This document shows, in pieces, positions 8,980-18,664 of a stretch of 64,000 nt of DNA; positions within the stretch are counted from its first letter, which is position 1; each line of letters begins with the position of its first letter. The stretch is from Streptomyces mayonensis (lineage in GTDB: Bacteria > Actinomycetota > Actinomycetes > Streptomycetales > Streptomycetaceae). The notes under the pieces are model-generated. The model saw only the letters and a list, made by a program, of their open reading frames with translations. It did not search any database and had not been told where the DNA came from. The stretch is taken from assembly GCF_018982965.1 (NCBI RefSeq), contig NZ_JACBYP010000007.1, positions 61,995 to 125,994 of the forward strand, written 5' to 3'. The position numbers were made by a program, and so were the translations under genes.

Positions 8980-9765
8980 TCAGACGTGCACCGCGCCGGA
9001 CGTGTGCGTGAGACGCGCCGCCACGTCGGCGACGACGTCCGCCTCCCGCTCCGCGAGGTAGAAGTGGTCCCCGGGGAACGAGCCGAGGTCGAAGGAGCCG
9101 GACGCGCTGAGTCCGGACCACGCGAGGACGTCGTCGAGCGGGCAACTCACGTCGTCCCGGCCCACGTACGCGGTGATCGGCGCCTTGACCGGAGCCGGCC
9201 GCCGGGGACGGTAGCCCTCGATGAGCCGGTAGTCCGCGCGCAGGGCGGGCAGCAGGAGTTCACGCAGCTCCGGAATGTCGTAGGCGTCGCCGTGAAGGTC
9301 TCCGAGGCTCCGGACGTGGGCGACGAGGGCTTCGTCGCCGGCCGAGTGCAGTGCGCTGTGTCCGGCGCGCTGAGGGGCCGCGTGCGCGGAGACCATCAGG
9401 TGTTCGGGGACGAAGCCGCGGTCCTCAAGCCTCAACGCCAGCTCGTAGGCGACGCAGGCGCCCATGCTGTGGCCGAAGAGCGCCAGCGGCCGGTCGAGCC
9501 AGGGGCGCAGCGCGCCGTCGATCGCGTCGGCGAGCGTGGTCATGTCCTCGACGCAGGCTTCCGCGAGCCGGTCCTGACGGCCGGGGTACCGCACGGCGAG
9601 AACCTCGATGTCCTCCGGCAACAGCGTGGGCCAGCGGTGGAACAGCTGTGCCGTCCCGCCCGCGTGGGGGAGACACACCAGGCGCAGTCGGGGCTCCGCG
9701 GCGCGCCGACGGACGCGGAACCATGCGTTCGCAGCGTGCCCCGGCGTCGTGTCGTGCGTGGTCAT
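8980..9765 (-). CDS. Type II thioesterase (GrsT-like)
   Basis: Alpha/beta-hydrolase thioesterase of 261 residues, the usual length for external (type II) thioesterases. These release misprimed or stalled acyl groups from NRPS and PKS carrier proteins. Visible landmarks are LPHAGGTAQLFHRWP (oxyanion region), nucleophile motif FGHSMGACVAYELA, the acid in ITAYVGRDDVSCPLDD and catalytic His in FPGDHFYL. The start ATG at 9765 overlaps the stop of the small upstream gene by 4 bp (ATGA). No carrier-protein synthase lies nearby; the only one in the window is about 50 kb away. It may therefore serve a cluster outside the window, or the modular PKS at the right edge. Confidence 0.9.
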   Translation of the reverse strand: MTTHDTTPGHAANAWFRVRRRAAEPRLRLVCLPHAGGTAQLFHRWPTLLPEDIEVLAVRYPGRQDRLAEACVEDMTTLADAIDGALRPWLDRPLALFGHSMGACVAYELALRLEDRGFVPEHLMVSAHAAPQRAGHSALHSAGDEALVAHVRSLGDLHGDAYDIPELRELLLPALRADYRLIEGYRPRRPAPVKAPITAYVGRDDVSCPLDDVLAWSGLSASGSFDLGSFPGDHFYLAEREADVVADVAARLTHTSGAVHV

Positions 9766-10001
9766 CGCCGCCGCATACCGCCCGGCTGCAGGGAGTTGAG
9801 CTTGGCGAGGAAGGTGGGCAGTTGCTCCACCGCTCTTCGGGACACGTAGGTGGTCTGCACCGTGTGGCGCAGGCGATCGGTCACGACGAGTTTGTAAGTG
9901 CCGCCTTCTTGGAGGAGTTCGGCGGAATACAGGGGTGTTCCGGTCACCGGATTCTGACCCGCCTCCGTCAGGGTGCCTTCTTTTTCGGTCATGCCTTCCA
10001 C
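9762..10001 (-). CDS. Unknown small protein in thioesterase operon
   Basis: A 79-residue protein read from GTG 10001; a shorter form could start at ATG 9992 (MTEKEGTLTEAGQNP). Its stop overlaps the thioesterase start (ATGA), which strongly suggests it is really translated. The sequence is soluble, with the pattern PLYSAELLQEGGTYKLVVTD then a basic C-terminus ending GGMRRR. It is not an MbtH protein (no NPFDDPDG or SLWP motif) and not a carrier protein (no GxDS). I do not recognise the family. It sits 12 bp after the DUF5132-like gene, so the three genes look like one transcription unit. Confidence 0.65.
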   Translation of the reverse strand: MEGMTEKEGTLTEAGQNPVTGTPLYSAELLQEGGTYKLVVTDRLRHTVQTTYVSRRAVEQLPTFLAKLNSLQPGGMRRR

Positions 10002-10013
10002 CGGGCCGGGAAT

Positions 10014-10325
10014 TCAGCGCGACTTGGCGGTGGCCGAACCGGTGCTGCGTGTCTTGCTCGCGGGCTTGGGTCCGCTTCCGCTCTTCGGGGCCTCGGTGAC
10101 GGCAGCGGGCTCGGCTCCGCGCGCCATCTGGGCGGCGAGGATCTCGGCGGTTGCCTCGGCCGCGAGGTCGTGCATTCCCGCACTGGCTTCGTCCACCGCC
10201 CTCTTGGCTTCGATCCCCAGGCTGACCGAGGTTTTCACGAGGCCCCGGAACACCGGCTTGCCCAGTCGCTTGACCAGGGTTGCGGCGACCAGGCCGATGA
10301 GGAAAGGAGGTACTACGGGCGGCAT
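10014..10325 (-). CDS. DUF5132-like small membrane-associated protein, copy 1
   Basis: A 103-residue protein from ATG 10325. The N-terminal 45 residues are hydrophobic/basic with the pattern PPFLIGLVAATLVKRLGKPV then FRGLVKTSVSLG. An amphipathic Ala/Glu-rich helix follows (DEASAGMHDLAAEATAEILA), then a disordered basic Ser/Lys/Pro tail. This architecture resembles the DUF5132 family of small actinobacterial proteins (my recognition, not searched). A paralog with the same layout lies at 16711-16983, and the two genes bracket the peptide-type ABC operon. It is the first gene of the probable operon DUF5132 - small protein - thioesterase. Function unknown; a membrane-peripheral scaffold or accessory role is conceivable. 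Confidence 0.6.
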   Translation of the reverse strand: MPPVVPPFLIGLVAATLVKRLGKPVFRGLVKTSVSLGIEAKRAVDEASAGMHDLAAEATAEILAAQMARGAEPAAVTEAPKSGSGPKPASKTRSTGSATAKSR

Positions 10326-10835
10326 GGCGTTACGTCCTTCTCTTCCGCCGATTACTCTGCGGCTTCTCGTCGCGACGGGAAACGTGCCCGAATCCTTCGT
10401 CGTGCCCGATCCCGTTCATCGCATTCGTCGCTTCAACGCGTTCATGGCGTTCATCAGCGTTCATGGCGTTCATCGCAACGAGTCCTTCACCATGGACGGT
10501 ATCCGAGGCCGACAAGGCAGGTACATACTCTGCCGCCGCCTTCACCCATTCGAGTACAACAGCCTTGTCCCGCCGTCCTGTTCAGGACAACGATGGCTGG
10601 AATCCGACAACACCCCGGTAACGAAGCGCCGCACGCCCACCTGCCGTTCCATGTGTCGCGGGAGTGTTCCTTGTGCCGCATGCGGAACTACAGGCTCCGC
10701 GCCCTCTACCGGCACCTCGCCGGACGCTGGGGCAAACCCGGATTCCGGGGCGTATCACTCGGACGGGCGATTCATTCCGCCCGTTCGTGGAAGGTCCGGA
10801 CGATGCGGCGGGGCGCCTGGGAAGCCGGTGACACG
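10326..10835 (+). other. 510-bp intergenic region with AT-richer repeats
   Basis: Divergent promoter region between the DUF5132-like operon (minus) and the binding-protein operon (plus). No convincing gene is seen; the short frames here have poor codon patterns. It is less GC-rich than its surroundings and contains an 18-bp direct repeat (gcgttcatggcgttcatc) at 10438-10455 and 10457-10474, period 19. Further partial copies of the gttcatc/gttcatgg core lie just upstream. Promoters for both flanking operons should lie here, but I cannot pick -10/-35 boxes with confidence. Confidence 0.5.
10438..10474. repeat. 19-bp-period direct repeat in divergent promoter region
   Basis: Two exact copies of gcgttcatggcgttcatc start 19 bp apart. 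Each copy itself holds two gcgttcat units, so the core appears four times. Placement between two divergent operons suggests either slippage-prone filler or a multi-site regulator target. Confidence 0.7.
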
Positions 10836-12446
10836 ATGAGCGCCATGCACCGCCGAACCGCGTCGTTCCCCCGGTCCCGGTCGGTCGCGGTGGCGGCAGC
10901 CCTTGCCGTGTCGGGTGTGACCGCCGGCTGCGACGGCGGCGACGTGCCGTCGACCCGTACGCCCCTCGTCGAGGAGGGCACCGTCACGATCGCCACCGCC
11001 TCCGAGACATCGAGTTTCCACCCGTACTCGCAGTTCGGCTCCGGCCTGGCGCGGTACGCGTACGACTCGTTGGTCAACACGGCGCCGGACGGCGGTGTGG
11101 TGTCGGGCCTGGCCGAGAAGTGGCAGGCCGGAGCCACTTCGGCGAGCTTCACCCTCCGCGGGGACGTGACCTGCTCCGACGGTTCGGCCCTCACGGCCTC
11201 CGCGGTGGCCCGGTCACTGACGTACGCGAGTGACCCCCGCAACCGACTCGTCGGCGTCCGAACGGCGTTGCCCGGTGCGCCGTTCACGGTGTCCGCCGAC
11301 GACACGGCGCGGACGGTGTCGGTGCGGATGGCGTCACCGTACAGCTTCGTCCTGCGGACGATCGGCCTGGTGCCGATCGTCTGCCCCGCCGGCCTTGCGG
11401 ATCCCGCCGCGCTGGACCGGAGGACGGAGGGCACCGGGCCGTACGTCCTCAGCGGGTACGCCTCCGGCGGTCCGTACACCTTCACGCGGCGCGAGGGGTA
11501 CGCGTGGGGGCCGCGGGGAGCGACCAACGCGACGGTGGGGCAACCCGGGAGGATTGTGGTGTCGGTGGTGCCGCAGGAGTCCACGGTGGCGAACCTGCTG
11601 CTGACGGGCGGTGTGAACATCGCGATGGTGAGCGGCCCGGACCGCGCCCGGCTGACGGGCAGCGGCGGCCTGACCGCGGCGGAGGTGCCGACCGTGGTGG
11701 GACTGACCTTCTTCAACGAACGGGCCGGCCGCCCCCTGAGCGATCCGACGCTGCGCAAGGCGCTGGTGGGCGCCCTGGACCGGCAGGGACTCGCCAACGT
11801 GGCGATGGGAGGGACGGGAACGCCCGCGCGGCACCTGACCGCCGAGGACTCCGTGTGCCACGCCGACGTGGCCGCCGCGAACCTGCCGTCGGGCGACGCC
11901 CAGAAGGCCCTGGAAGGCGCAGGGTGGACGAAGGACGACCGGGGCAGGCTGGTGAGGGACGGACGGCGCTTGCGGTTGCGGCTGCTCAGCAGCGCCGACT
12001 TCGGCTCCACCCTCCCGTCGGTCGCCGAACTGATGGCCGTCTCCTGGCGGAAGCTGGGCGCCGACGTCGACCTCGTCAGCGAGAGCGGCAACGCGGTGGT
12101 GCAGGCCATGTACCAGAGCGGCGACTTCGACGTCGTGGTCGGCAGCTCGCCGGGCCCGCCGCTGCCCGCGCAACTCGTCGGCTACTTCTCCGGGCCCGCG
12201 CCGTCCGCAGGACTGAACTTCGCCCGTGTCACCAACCGCACCTACGACCGGTTCGTCCGCCGCGCCCTGCGCGCGCCGGGTGAGGACAGCTGCGCCGACT
12301 GGAACAGGGCCGCCGCCGCGCTGTTCCGCTCGGCGGACGCGCTCCCCGTCGCCGACGGCACGAGCACGGTGTACGGCAACCGGACCACCTTCGCCGTCGT
12401 GCCCGGCGGCCAGATCGTACCGACCAGCATCCGCCTGCACGAATGA
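10836..12446 (+). CDS. ABC transporter substrate-binding lipoprotein (SBP family 5)
   Basis: Extracellular solute-binding protein of 536 residues for an oligopeptide/dipeptide/nickel-type importer. A signal peptide with lipobox VTAGC (Cys near residue 29) anchors it to the membrane. The mature protein shows SBP_bac_5 features: an early SFHPYSQFGSGLARYAYDSL-type segment, FTLRGDVTCSDGSALTASAV (family pattern W-x-FxLRxxVxFxDGxPxTA) and the FFNERAGRPLSDPTLRKAL helix. ATG 10836 is used; ATG 10845 would shorten it by three residues. It heads an operon with permease, permease-ATPase fusion and ATPase. The ligand cannot be told from sequence; peptides, nickel-metallophore complexes or small antibiotics all fit the family. 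Confidence 0.88.
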   Translation: MSAMHRRTASFPRSRSVAVAAALAVSGVTAGCDGGDVPSTRTPLVEEGTVTIATASETSSFHPYSQFGSGLARYAYDSLVNTAPDGGVVSGLAEKWQAGATSASFTLRGDVTCSDGSALTASAVARSLTYASDPRNRLVGVRTALPGAPFTVSADDTARTVSVRMASPYSFVLRTIGLVPIVCPAGLADPAALDRRTEGTGPYVLSGYASGGPYTFTRREGYAWGPRGATNATVGQPGRIVVSVVPQESTVANLLLTGGVNIAMVSGPDRARLTGSGGLTAAEVPTVVGLTFFNERAGRPLSDPTLRKALVGALDRQGLANVAMGGTGTPARHLTAEDSVCHADVAAANLPSGDAQKALEGAGWTKDDRGRLVRDGRRLRLRLLSSADFGSTLPSVAELMAVSWRKLGADVDLVSESGNAVVQAMYQSGDFDVVVGSSPGPPLPAQLVGYFSGPAPSAGLNFARVTNRTYDRFVRRALRAPGEDSCADWNRAAAALFRSADALPVADGTSTVYGNRTTFAVVPGGQIVPTSIRLHE

Positions 12447-12593
12447 CGCGATGCCCCGATGCCCCGATGACGCGACCCGGACGTGCCGACGGTGGGCGGA
12501 CGGCGGGCGGGCGGCAGGTCACGGACGCCGTGCGCCCTGCGGCGTACCGGTCGCCGCCCCGCCCAAGGAGCCGAAGTACGAAGGAGGTTCCCC

Positions 12594-13580
12594 ATGGCCA
12601 CCGTGTCCGCGCGGATCGGTGCCCTGTCCCGGCGCCATCCGTGGGCGGTGTTCTGCTGCCGGAGAGCGGTGCGGCTGACCGTCCTGCTCCTGCTGGTCGT
12701 CACCGCTTCCTTCGCGATGATCAGACTGGTGCCGGGCGACCCCGTCCGGGCCGCTCTCGGCGTGGACGCCCCGCCGGACCTCGTCGCCGCCGAACGGCGG
12801 AACCTCGGCCTGGACCGCGAACTGACGGCCCAGTACTGGTCGTACCTGCGCCGGCTGGCCCACGGGGACCTCGGGGTCTCGCTGGTGACCGGTGAGCCGG
12901 TGACCGAGCTGATCAGGGCGCGTCTGCCGGCCACCCTGCGGCTGGCCGTGCCGGCGTTCGTCTGCGTTCTCGCCGTGGCCCTTCCGGGAGGGATGCTCGC
13001 GGGGATCCGGACCCGCGGCGGGCGGCGGCCCCGGACGGAGCTGACGCTCACCGTCGTCACGTCCGTGGTGGCGGGCGTACCTGACTTCGTGCTGGCGGCG
13101 GGTCTCACCGCGGGCCTCGCGGTCGGCCTGCGCGCCTTTCCGGTGGCCGGCGACCTCGGCCCCCAGTCCTACGTGCTGCCCGTGCTCGCGCTGGCGCTCG
13201 CTCCGACCGCGGTCCTCCTGCGGATCGTGCGGGTGGAGACCCTGCGGGTTCTCGCCATGGACCATGTGCGGGCCGCCCGCGCGAAACGGCTGCCCGCCGC
13301 CACGCTCCATCTCCGCCATGTGGCGCCGAACACGCTGACCGCGTCGCTGACCGTCGCCGGAAGTCTGCTGCCCGCCCTGATCGCGGGGACCGTGCTGGTC
13401 GAGAAGGTGTTCGCCTGGCCGGGCATCGGTTCGGCGATGGCACAGTCCGTGGTCGCCCAGGACTACGCGGTCGTCCAGGCGTCGGTCCTGGTACTCGGCT
13501 CGGCCGTCCTCGTCGCGAACTTCCTCGTCGATCTGGCCCTGGCCCTGCTCGACCCCCGCTCGGTCATCCGAGAGACGTGA
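12594..13580 (+). CDS. ABC transporter permease, DppB/NikB type
   Basis: Integral membrane permease of 328 residues. The start ATG 12594 has a strong site AAGGAGG at 12580-12586. The N-terminus carries the diagnostic family pattern (FAMIRLVPGDPVRAALG), and the EAA-type cytoplasmic loop near residue 220 reads DHVRAARAKRLPAATLHLRH. Six hydrophobic segments can be followed. The C-terminus has VLVEKVFAWPGIGSAMAQSV, typical of DppB/OppB. The gene end overlaps the start of the next gene (GTGA at 13577-13580). It forms the heterodimeric channel with the permease half of the downstream fusion protein. Confidence 0.92.
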   Translation: MATVSARIGALSRRHPWAVFCCRRAVRLTVLLLLVVTASFAMIRLVPGDPVRAALGVDAPPDLVAAERRNLGLDRELTAQYWSYLRRLAHGDLGVSLVTGEPVTELIRARLPATLRLAVPAFVCVLAVALPGGMLAGIRTRGGRRPRTELTLTVVTSVVAGVPDFVLAAGLTAGLAVGLRAFPVAGDLGPQSYVLPVLALALAPTAVLLRIVRVETLRVLAMDHVRAARAKRLPAATLHLRHVAPNTLTASLTVAGSLLPALIAGTVLVEKVFAWPGIGSAMAQSVVAQDYAVVQASVLVLGSAVLVANFLVDLALALLDPRSVIRET

Positions 13581-15621
13581 TCCCCATGACACCGTCCCCT
13601 TCGTCTCCCTCATCCCCCTCATCCCCCTCATCCCCTTCGCCTCCCTCGTCGCATTCATCTTCTTCGTCCCCCGCGCCCCTCTCGCCCGCCTCCACCCCGC
13701 GCCCGGCGCGCGGCGACGGCGGCGGGCCGCGCCTGTCCCGGTCGTGCTGGGCCACACCCATGGGGGTGACCGCCCTGGCGATGCTGGCGTCGCTCGCCGT
13801 ACTGGCCGTCGTGGGCCCGGTGCTGTGGGGTCCCGCCGCCGACCGCCCGGATCCGTCGGCGGTACTGCAGGGCCCCACCGGCGGTCATCCGCTCGGCACC
13901 GACCACCTCGGACGCGACCTGCTCGCCAGGCTGCTCGCCTCGACCTGGTCGTCCCTGCTGCCGGCGGTCACGGCCACGCTCCTCGGAGCGGCGGCCGGTG
14001 TCACCCTCGGGGCGCTGACCGCCGTCGTGGGAGGGCGCACCCGCCGTCTGCTGGGTGCGTTCATCAACCTCCTGCTGGCCTTTCCGGCGCTCCTCGTCGC
14101 GATGTTCTTCGCGGTGCTCTTCGGCGCGGGAGCCCGCGGGGCGGTGTTCGCGCTCGCCGTCGCCTGCGCACCGGGTTTCGCGCGCCTCACGCAGACCCTC
14201 GCCGCCGGGGTGGCCGGAACCGACTTCATGGCGGCCGCAAGGGTGCTCGGCCTGCGCCGCCACCGGCTCCTCCGGCGTCACGTCCTGCCGCACGTCGCCG
14301 AACCGCTGCTCCTCAACACCACCGTCGCCGTGGGCTCGGCGCTCGTGGCCCTGTCGGGGCTGAGCTTCCTGGGACTGGGCGCGCAGCCCCCTTCGTACGA
14401 CTGGGGGCTGCTGCTCAGCCAGGGGCTGGACCGCGTCTACACCGAACCGCTGCCCGCCGTGGCCCCCGGCATCGCCATCGTCTACGCCGGCGTGGCCTTC
14501 CAACTGCTCGGCGAGGTACTGGCGAAGGCCGCCACGCGGCAGCACCCCCCTGCGCGGCAGACGGGAGAACCCGCGGCGTCCCCGGCGCCCACCGGCCGCC
14601 GGCCGGCCGGCGCGGACCTCCTGCTGGAGGTGGCGGATCTGCGGGTCGCCCTGCCCGCGGGGGACCGGACGATCCGGCCCGTGCGCGGCGTCTCCCTCGC
14701 GCTACGACGCGGTGAGATGGTCGGCCTGGTGGGCGAGTCCGGTTCCGGCAAGTCCCTGACCGCGCTCGCCCTCGCCGACCTGCTGCCCGACGGCGCCCGC
14801 GCCACCTGGAGCGCCCACCGCTTCCTCGGCGCGGACGTCGGGTCGTTGACGCGCAGGGAACGGCACCGGCAGCTCGCGACCGGGATGGCGATGATCTTCC
14901 AGAACCCCGCCTCCGCCTTCAACCCGGCGCTCCGGATCGAGACGCAGCTGACGGAGGCCGTGCGCGCGCATCACGGCATCCCTCGTGAGCAGGCCGTCGA
15001 ACAGGCCCGGGTCCAGCTCCAGCGGGTCGCGCTGCCCGGAGAGCGCCGGCTGCTGCGGTCCCGCCCCTTCCAGCTGTCCGGGGGTCAGCGCCAGCGGGTG
15101 GCGATCGCCGCCGCCTCGATGATGCGCCCCGACCTCGTCATCGCGGACGAGCCCACGACGGCCCTGGACGTCACCGTGCAGCGGCAGATCATGGACCTGC
15201 TGCGCCGCGTCCGGCGCGACGACGCCACCGCCATCCTCTTCATCAGCCACGACATCGCCCTCGTGGCCGACGCCTGCGACCGGGTCCTGGTCATGTACGG
15301 GGGGACGATCGTCGAGAGCCTCCCCGCCCGTGCCCTGGCGGACGGTGCACGGCACCCGTACACGCGCATGCTCGTCGCCTCGGTCCGCGGCCTGACCGCC
15401 GACCGCGAGAGCAGCCCTCCCGGCCTCGGGGGAGCCCCGCCCGACCCCGGTGGCACCGCGCCGGGCTGCCCGTTCCTGGACCGCTGTCCGCAGCGACTTG
15501 ACCGGTGTGCCGCGGAGATCCCCGTACTGTCCGCGCTCGACCCGCACCACGAGGTCGCCTGCTGGCGGCCACTGCCCCCGACGGCGTCCTCCGGACGGCC
15601 CGAGACCGAGGAGTGCGACAC

Positions 15622-15625
<4 letters not shown>
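13577..15625 (+). CDS. DppC-type permease fused to DppD-type ATPase
   Basis: One 682-residue reading frame carries two normally separate ABC subunits. Residues 1-50 are a Ser/Pro-rich stretch from a 9-bp DNA repeat (ctcatcccc x3 near 13609). Residues about 55-310 are a DppC-like permease, with DHLGRDLLARLL early and LSFLGLGAQPPSYDWGLLLS late. Residues about 345-665 are an ATPase with Walker A GESGSGKS, signature LSGGQRQRV, Walker B DLVIADEPTTALD and the OppD/F C-terminal Cys motif (CPFLDRCPQRLDRC). No frameshift or stop separates the halves. GTG 13577 overlaps the previous stop; ATG 13586 is an alternative. Such permease/ATPase fusions occur in some actinomycete peptide transporters. Confidence 0.9.
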
Positions 15626-16674
<1,049 letters not shown>

Positions 16675-16710
16675 GTGTCCGGCCGGACACCGACGGGTCG
16701 TGAGCGTGGG

Positions 16711-16983
16711 TCAGCGCTGCTGCCCGGCGCCCGTGCCCGCGCGGGCCTTCGGCACCCTGGCCGCACTCCGGTTTCCGGCCGCGGTCTGCGCCGCCGCCAT
16801 CTCGGCGGCCACCTCGGCCGCGAGGCCGTGCACGTTCTGTCCGGCCTCGGCGGCCGCCAGCCTGATTTCGTACGCGACACCGACGGACGTCCTGACGACC
16901 CCGCGCAACACCGGCTTGAGAACGCGTTTCGCCAGTGGTGCGGCGATCAGACCGAAGAGGAAGGAGGGCGGTACGGGTGTCAT
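16711..16983 (-). CDS. DUF5132-like small membrane-associated protein, copy 2
   Basis: A 90-residue paralog of the 10014-10325 product. Shared layout: PPSFLFGLIAAPLAKRVLKP then VLRGVVRTSVGV, an Ala/Glu amphipathic helix (EAGQNVHGLAAEVAAEMAAA), and a basic tail. It is convergent with the ABC operon, 36 bp after that operon's stop. Having two copies, one on each side of the operon and both on the minus strand, suggests duplication. It could also be a functional link with the transporter. Function unknown. Confidence 0.6.
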   Translation of the reverse strand: MTPVPPSFLFGLIAAPLAKRVLKPVLRGVVRTSVGVAYEIRLAAAEAGQNVHGLAAEVAAEMAAAQTAAGNRSAARVPKARAGTGAGQQR

Positions 16984-17214
16984 GGTGCTGCATCCTCACT
17001 ACGCACAGGACCGGCAAGGACCCCGGTCGCCGCGAACGCGCGGCGATTCCCAGCCGGGTTGAATGCCCAATCGACGAGGTCAGGCACCCGCTGATACGCC
17101 AACGTAGCCGAGCCGTGTCCGTCGGGGCCGAACGGCTGCTCCGAGTTCACTCATGTGAGTGCCCCGGATCTTTCCGGCCCCTCGGGTCCGCTCCGCTCCC
17201 GGCCGGGGCCGGAC

Positions 17215-17310
17215 GTACGGACGCGTCATGATCTCCATCCTGCGGCCCATGCTGTGGCCGTCCGGGTCGTCGAAGTAGGTGCCGTGGCCGCCGAAGAGGT
17301 GGTTGATCCG
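17215..17310 (-). pseudogene. Remnant of a VOC/glyoxalase-family protein
   Basis: On the minus strand, 32 codons read RINHLFGGHGTYFDDPDGH followed by a short tail ending MEIMTRPY. HGxYFxDPDGHxxEIxTRPY is the hallmark C-terminal beta-strand of VOC (glyoxalase/bleomycin-resistance/dioxygenase) proteins. There is no N-terminal half: upstream the frame becomes low-complexity and the other frames do not continue the fold. An extra GRR interrupts the usual GHSMEI spacing. I read it as a decayed gene whose tail survives in the 534-bp gap between the DUF5132-like gene and the FecCD operon. The rest of that gap shows only a perfect CACTCA-TG-TGAGTG palindrome at 17148-17161. Confidence 0.6.
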
Positions 17311-17474
17311 GCCGGGCCCGGTGTGGCCGGGGCCGGTACACCCTCGGCGCCCATCCGACCGCGCTGGAGCGCCGAGGCGGTGGCCCTCGGACGCCCCGCG
17401 GATTTCACCGAAGGCCGCAGCCGGCTCTCGCCGCGCGCCGTGGCGGCGGATGGCGGCATGCTAGATTCCCGTAT

Positions 17475-17489
17475 TGAATATGGTCTTCA
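17475..17489 (+). promoter_or_regulatory. Putative Zur box upstream of FecCD operon
   Basis: TGAATATGGTCTTCA matches the recalled actinobacterial Zur consensus TGAAAATGATTTTCA at 12 of 15 positions and is a 7-1-7 imperfect palindrome. It lies in a short AT-rich island 29 bp before the GTG start at 17518, where a repressor would block transcription. Confidence 0.55.
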
Positions 17490-17517
17490 TTATCGAGTGA
17501 AAGCGTAGGTAGGCCAC

Positions 17518-18663
17518 GTGCCCCCGCCCTCGACCTCCCCGCCGTCGGCACGTTCGGGCGCGGCCGCTGCGGACGTGGTCGGCCTGCCGCCGGCCGCACC
17601 CGCGCCCACCGCCGGGGGCCGGTTCGCCACCCGCGGTGCTCTGCTGGCCGGCTGCGCGGCGCTGACCGCGCTCCTGCTCGGCTCCGTCGTCGTCGCCATC
17701 GGGCTGGGGCCCGCGGTCATCACCCCGCAGGAGACCGCCCGCCATCTGTGGGCGGCCCTCAGCGGCGGCCGCATCGGCGCCGGGGAGGTGACGACGTACC
17801 AGATCATCTGGCAGATCCGCACGCCCCGGGTGCTGCTGGCCGCCCTGGTGGGGGCCGGTCTGAGCGCGGTCGGGGTGGCGATCCAGGCCATGGTGCGCAA
17901 CGCGCTGGCGGACCCCTTCGTCCTCGGCGTCTCGTCGGGCGCCTCGGTCGGCGCCGTCGGCGTGACAGTCACCGGAGGGCTGGCGGCACTGGGGATCTAC
18001 GCGGTCTCCGCCGGCGCCTTCCTGGGCGCGCTCGCCGCCTCGCTCCTGGTGTACGCCGCCGCCTCCAGCCGGGGCGCGCTCTCCCCGCTGCGGCTCGTGC
18101 TGACGGGCGTCGCCATGTCGCTCGGCTTCCAGGCGGTGATGAGCCTGATCATCTACTTCGCGCCGGACAGCGAGGCGACCAGCCTGGTCCTGTACTGGAC
18201 GATGGGCAGCTTCGGCGCCGCGACCTGGGGCGCGCTGCCCGTCGTGGCCGTGGTGGTGACGGCCGGAGTCGTGACGCTGTGGCGCTACGGGCGGGTGCTC
18301 GACGTCCTCTCCCTCGGCGACGAGACCGCCGCGAGCCTGGGCGTCGGCCCCGACCGGCACCGCAAGGTGCTGCTGGTCCTCGTCTCGCTCGTCACGGGTG
18401 TGATGGTCGCCGTCAGCGGCGCCATCGCGTTCGTCGGACTCGTCATGCCGCACGTGGTGCGGATGGCCGTCGGCGCGTCGCACGCCCGGGTGCTCGCCGT
18501 GGCCCCGCTGGCCGGAGCGGTCTTCATGGTGTGGGTGGACCTGGCGGCACGGACCCTGGTCGCTCCGCGCGAGCTGCCGCTCGGTGTCATCACCGCGCTC
18601 GTCGGGGTGCCCGTCTTCGTCGCCCTGATGCGCCGCAGGGGCTACACGTTCGGGGGACGCTGA
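17518..18663 (+). CDS. FecCD-family metal-chelate ABC permease
   Basis: Permease of 381 residues with the BtuC/FecCD fold, about ten membrane helices. Diagnostic parts are IIWQIRTPRVLLAALVGAGL, the adjacent GVAIQAMVRNALADPFVLGV (family consensus G.x.QxxxrNPLAxPxxLG) and FVGLVMPHVVRMAVG with the conserved PH. A Pro/Ala-rich cytoplasmic N-terminus of about 40 residues precedes the first helix. The start is GTG 17518, no ATG being available. The three genes permease - ATPase - binding protein are co-directional with gaps of 1 and 15 bp. Family substrates are siderophore-iron, cobalamin or haem; the Zur-box-like site upstream argues for a zinc-chelate here. Confidence 0.92.
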   Translation: MPPPSTSPPSARSGAAAADVVGLPPAAPAPTAGGRFATRGALLAGCAALTALLLGSVVVAIGLGPAVITPQETARHLWAALSGGRIGAGEVTTYQIIWQIRTPRVLLAALVGAGLSAVGVAIQAMVRNALADPFVLGVSSGASVGAVGVTVTGGLAALGIYAVSAGAFLGALAASLLVYAAASSRGALSPLRLVLTGVAMSLGFQAVMSLIIYFAPDSEATSLVLYWTMGSFGAATWGALPVVAVVVTAGVVTLWRYGRVLDVLSLGDETAASLGVGPDRHRKVLLVLVSLVTGVMVAVSGAIAFVGLVMPHVVRMAVGASHARVLAVAPLAGAVFMVWVDLAARTLVAPRELPLGVITALVGVPVFVALMRRRGYTFGGR

Positions 18664-18664
18664 C

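Noticed and set aside
9762..10001. Small thioesterase-linked protein as MbtH or carrier protein
   Set aside because: It lacks both the MbtH NPFDDP/SLWP motifs and the carrier-protein GxDS serine.
9351..10835. Plus-strand frame extending the binding protein upstream by almost 500 codons
   Set aside because: Antisense to the thioesterase and DUF5132-like genes; the signal peptide and lipobox begin at 10836.
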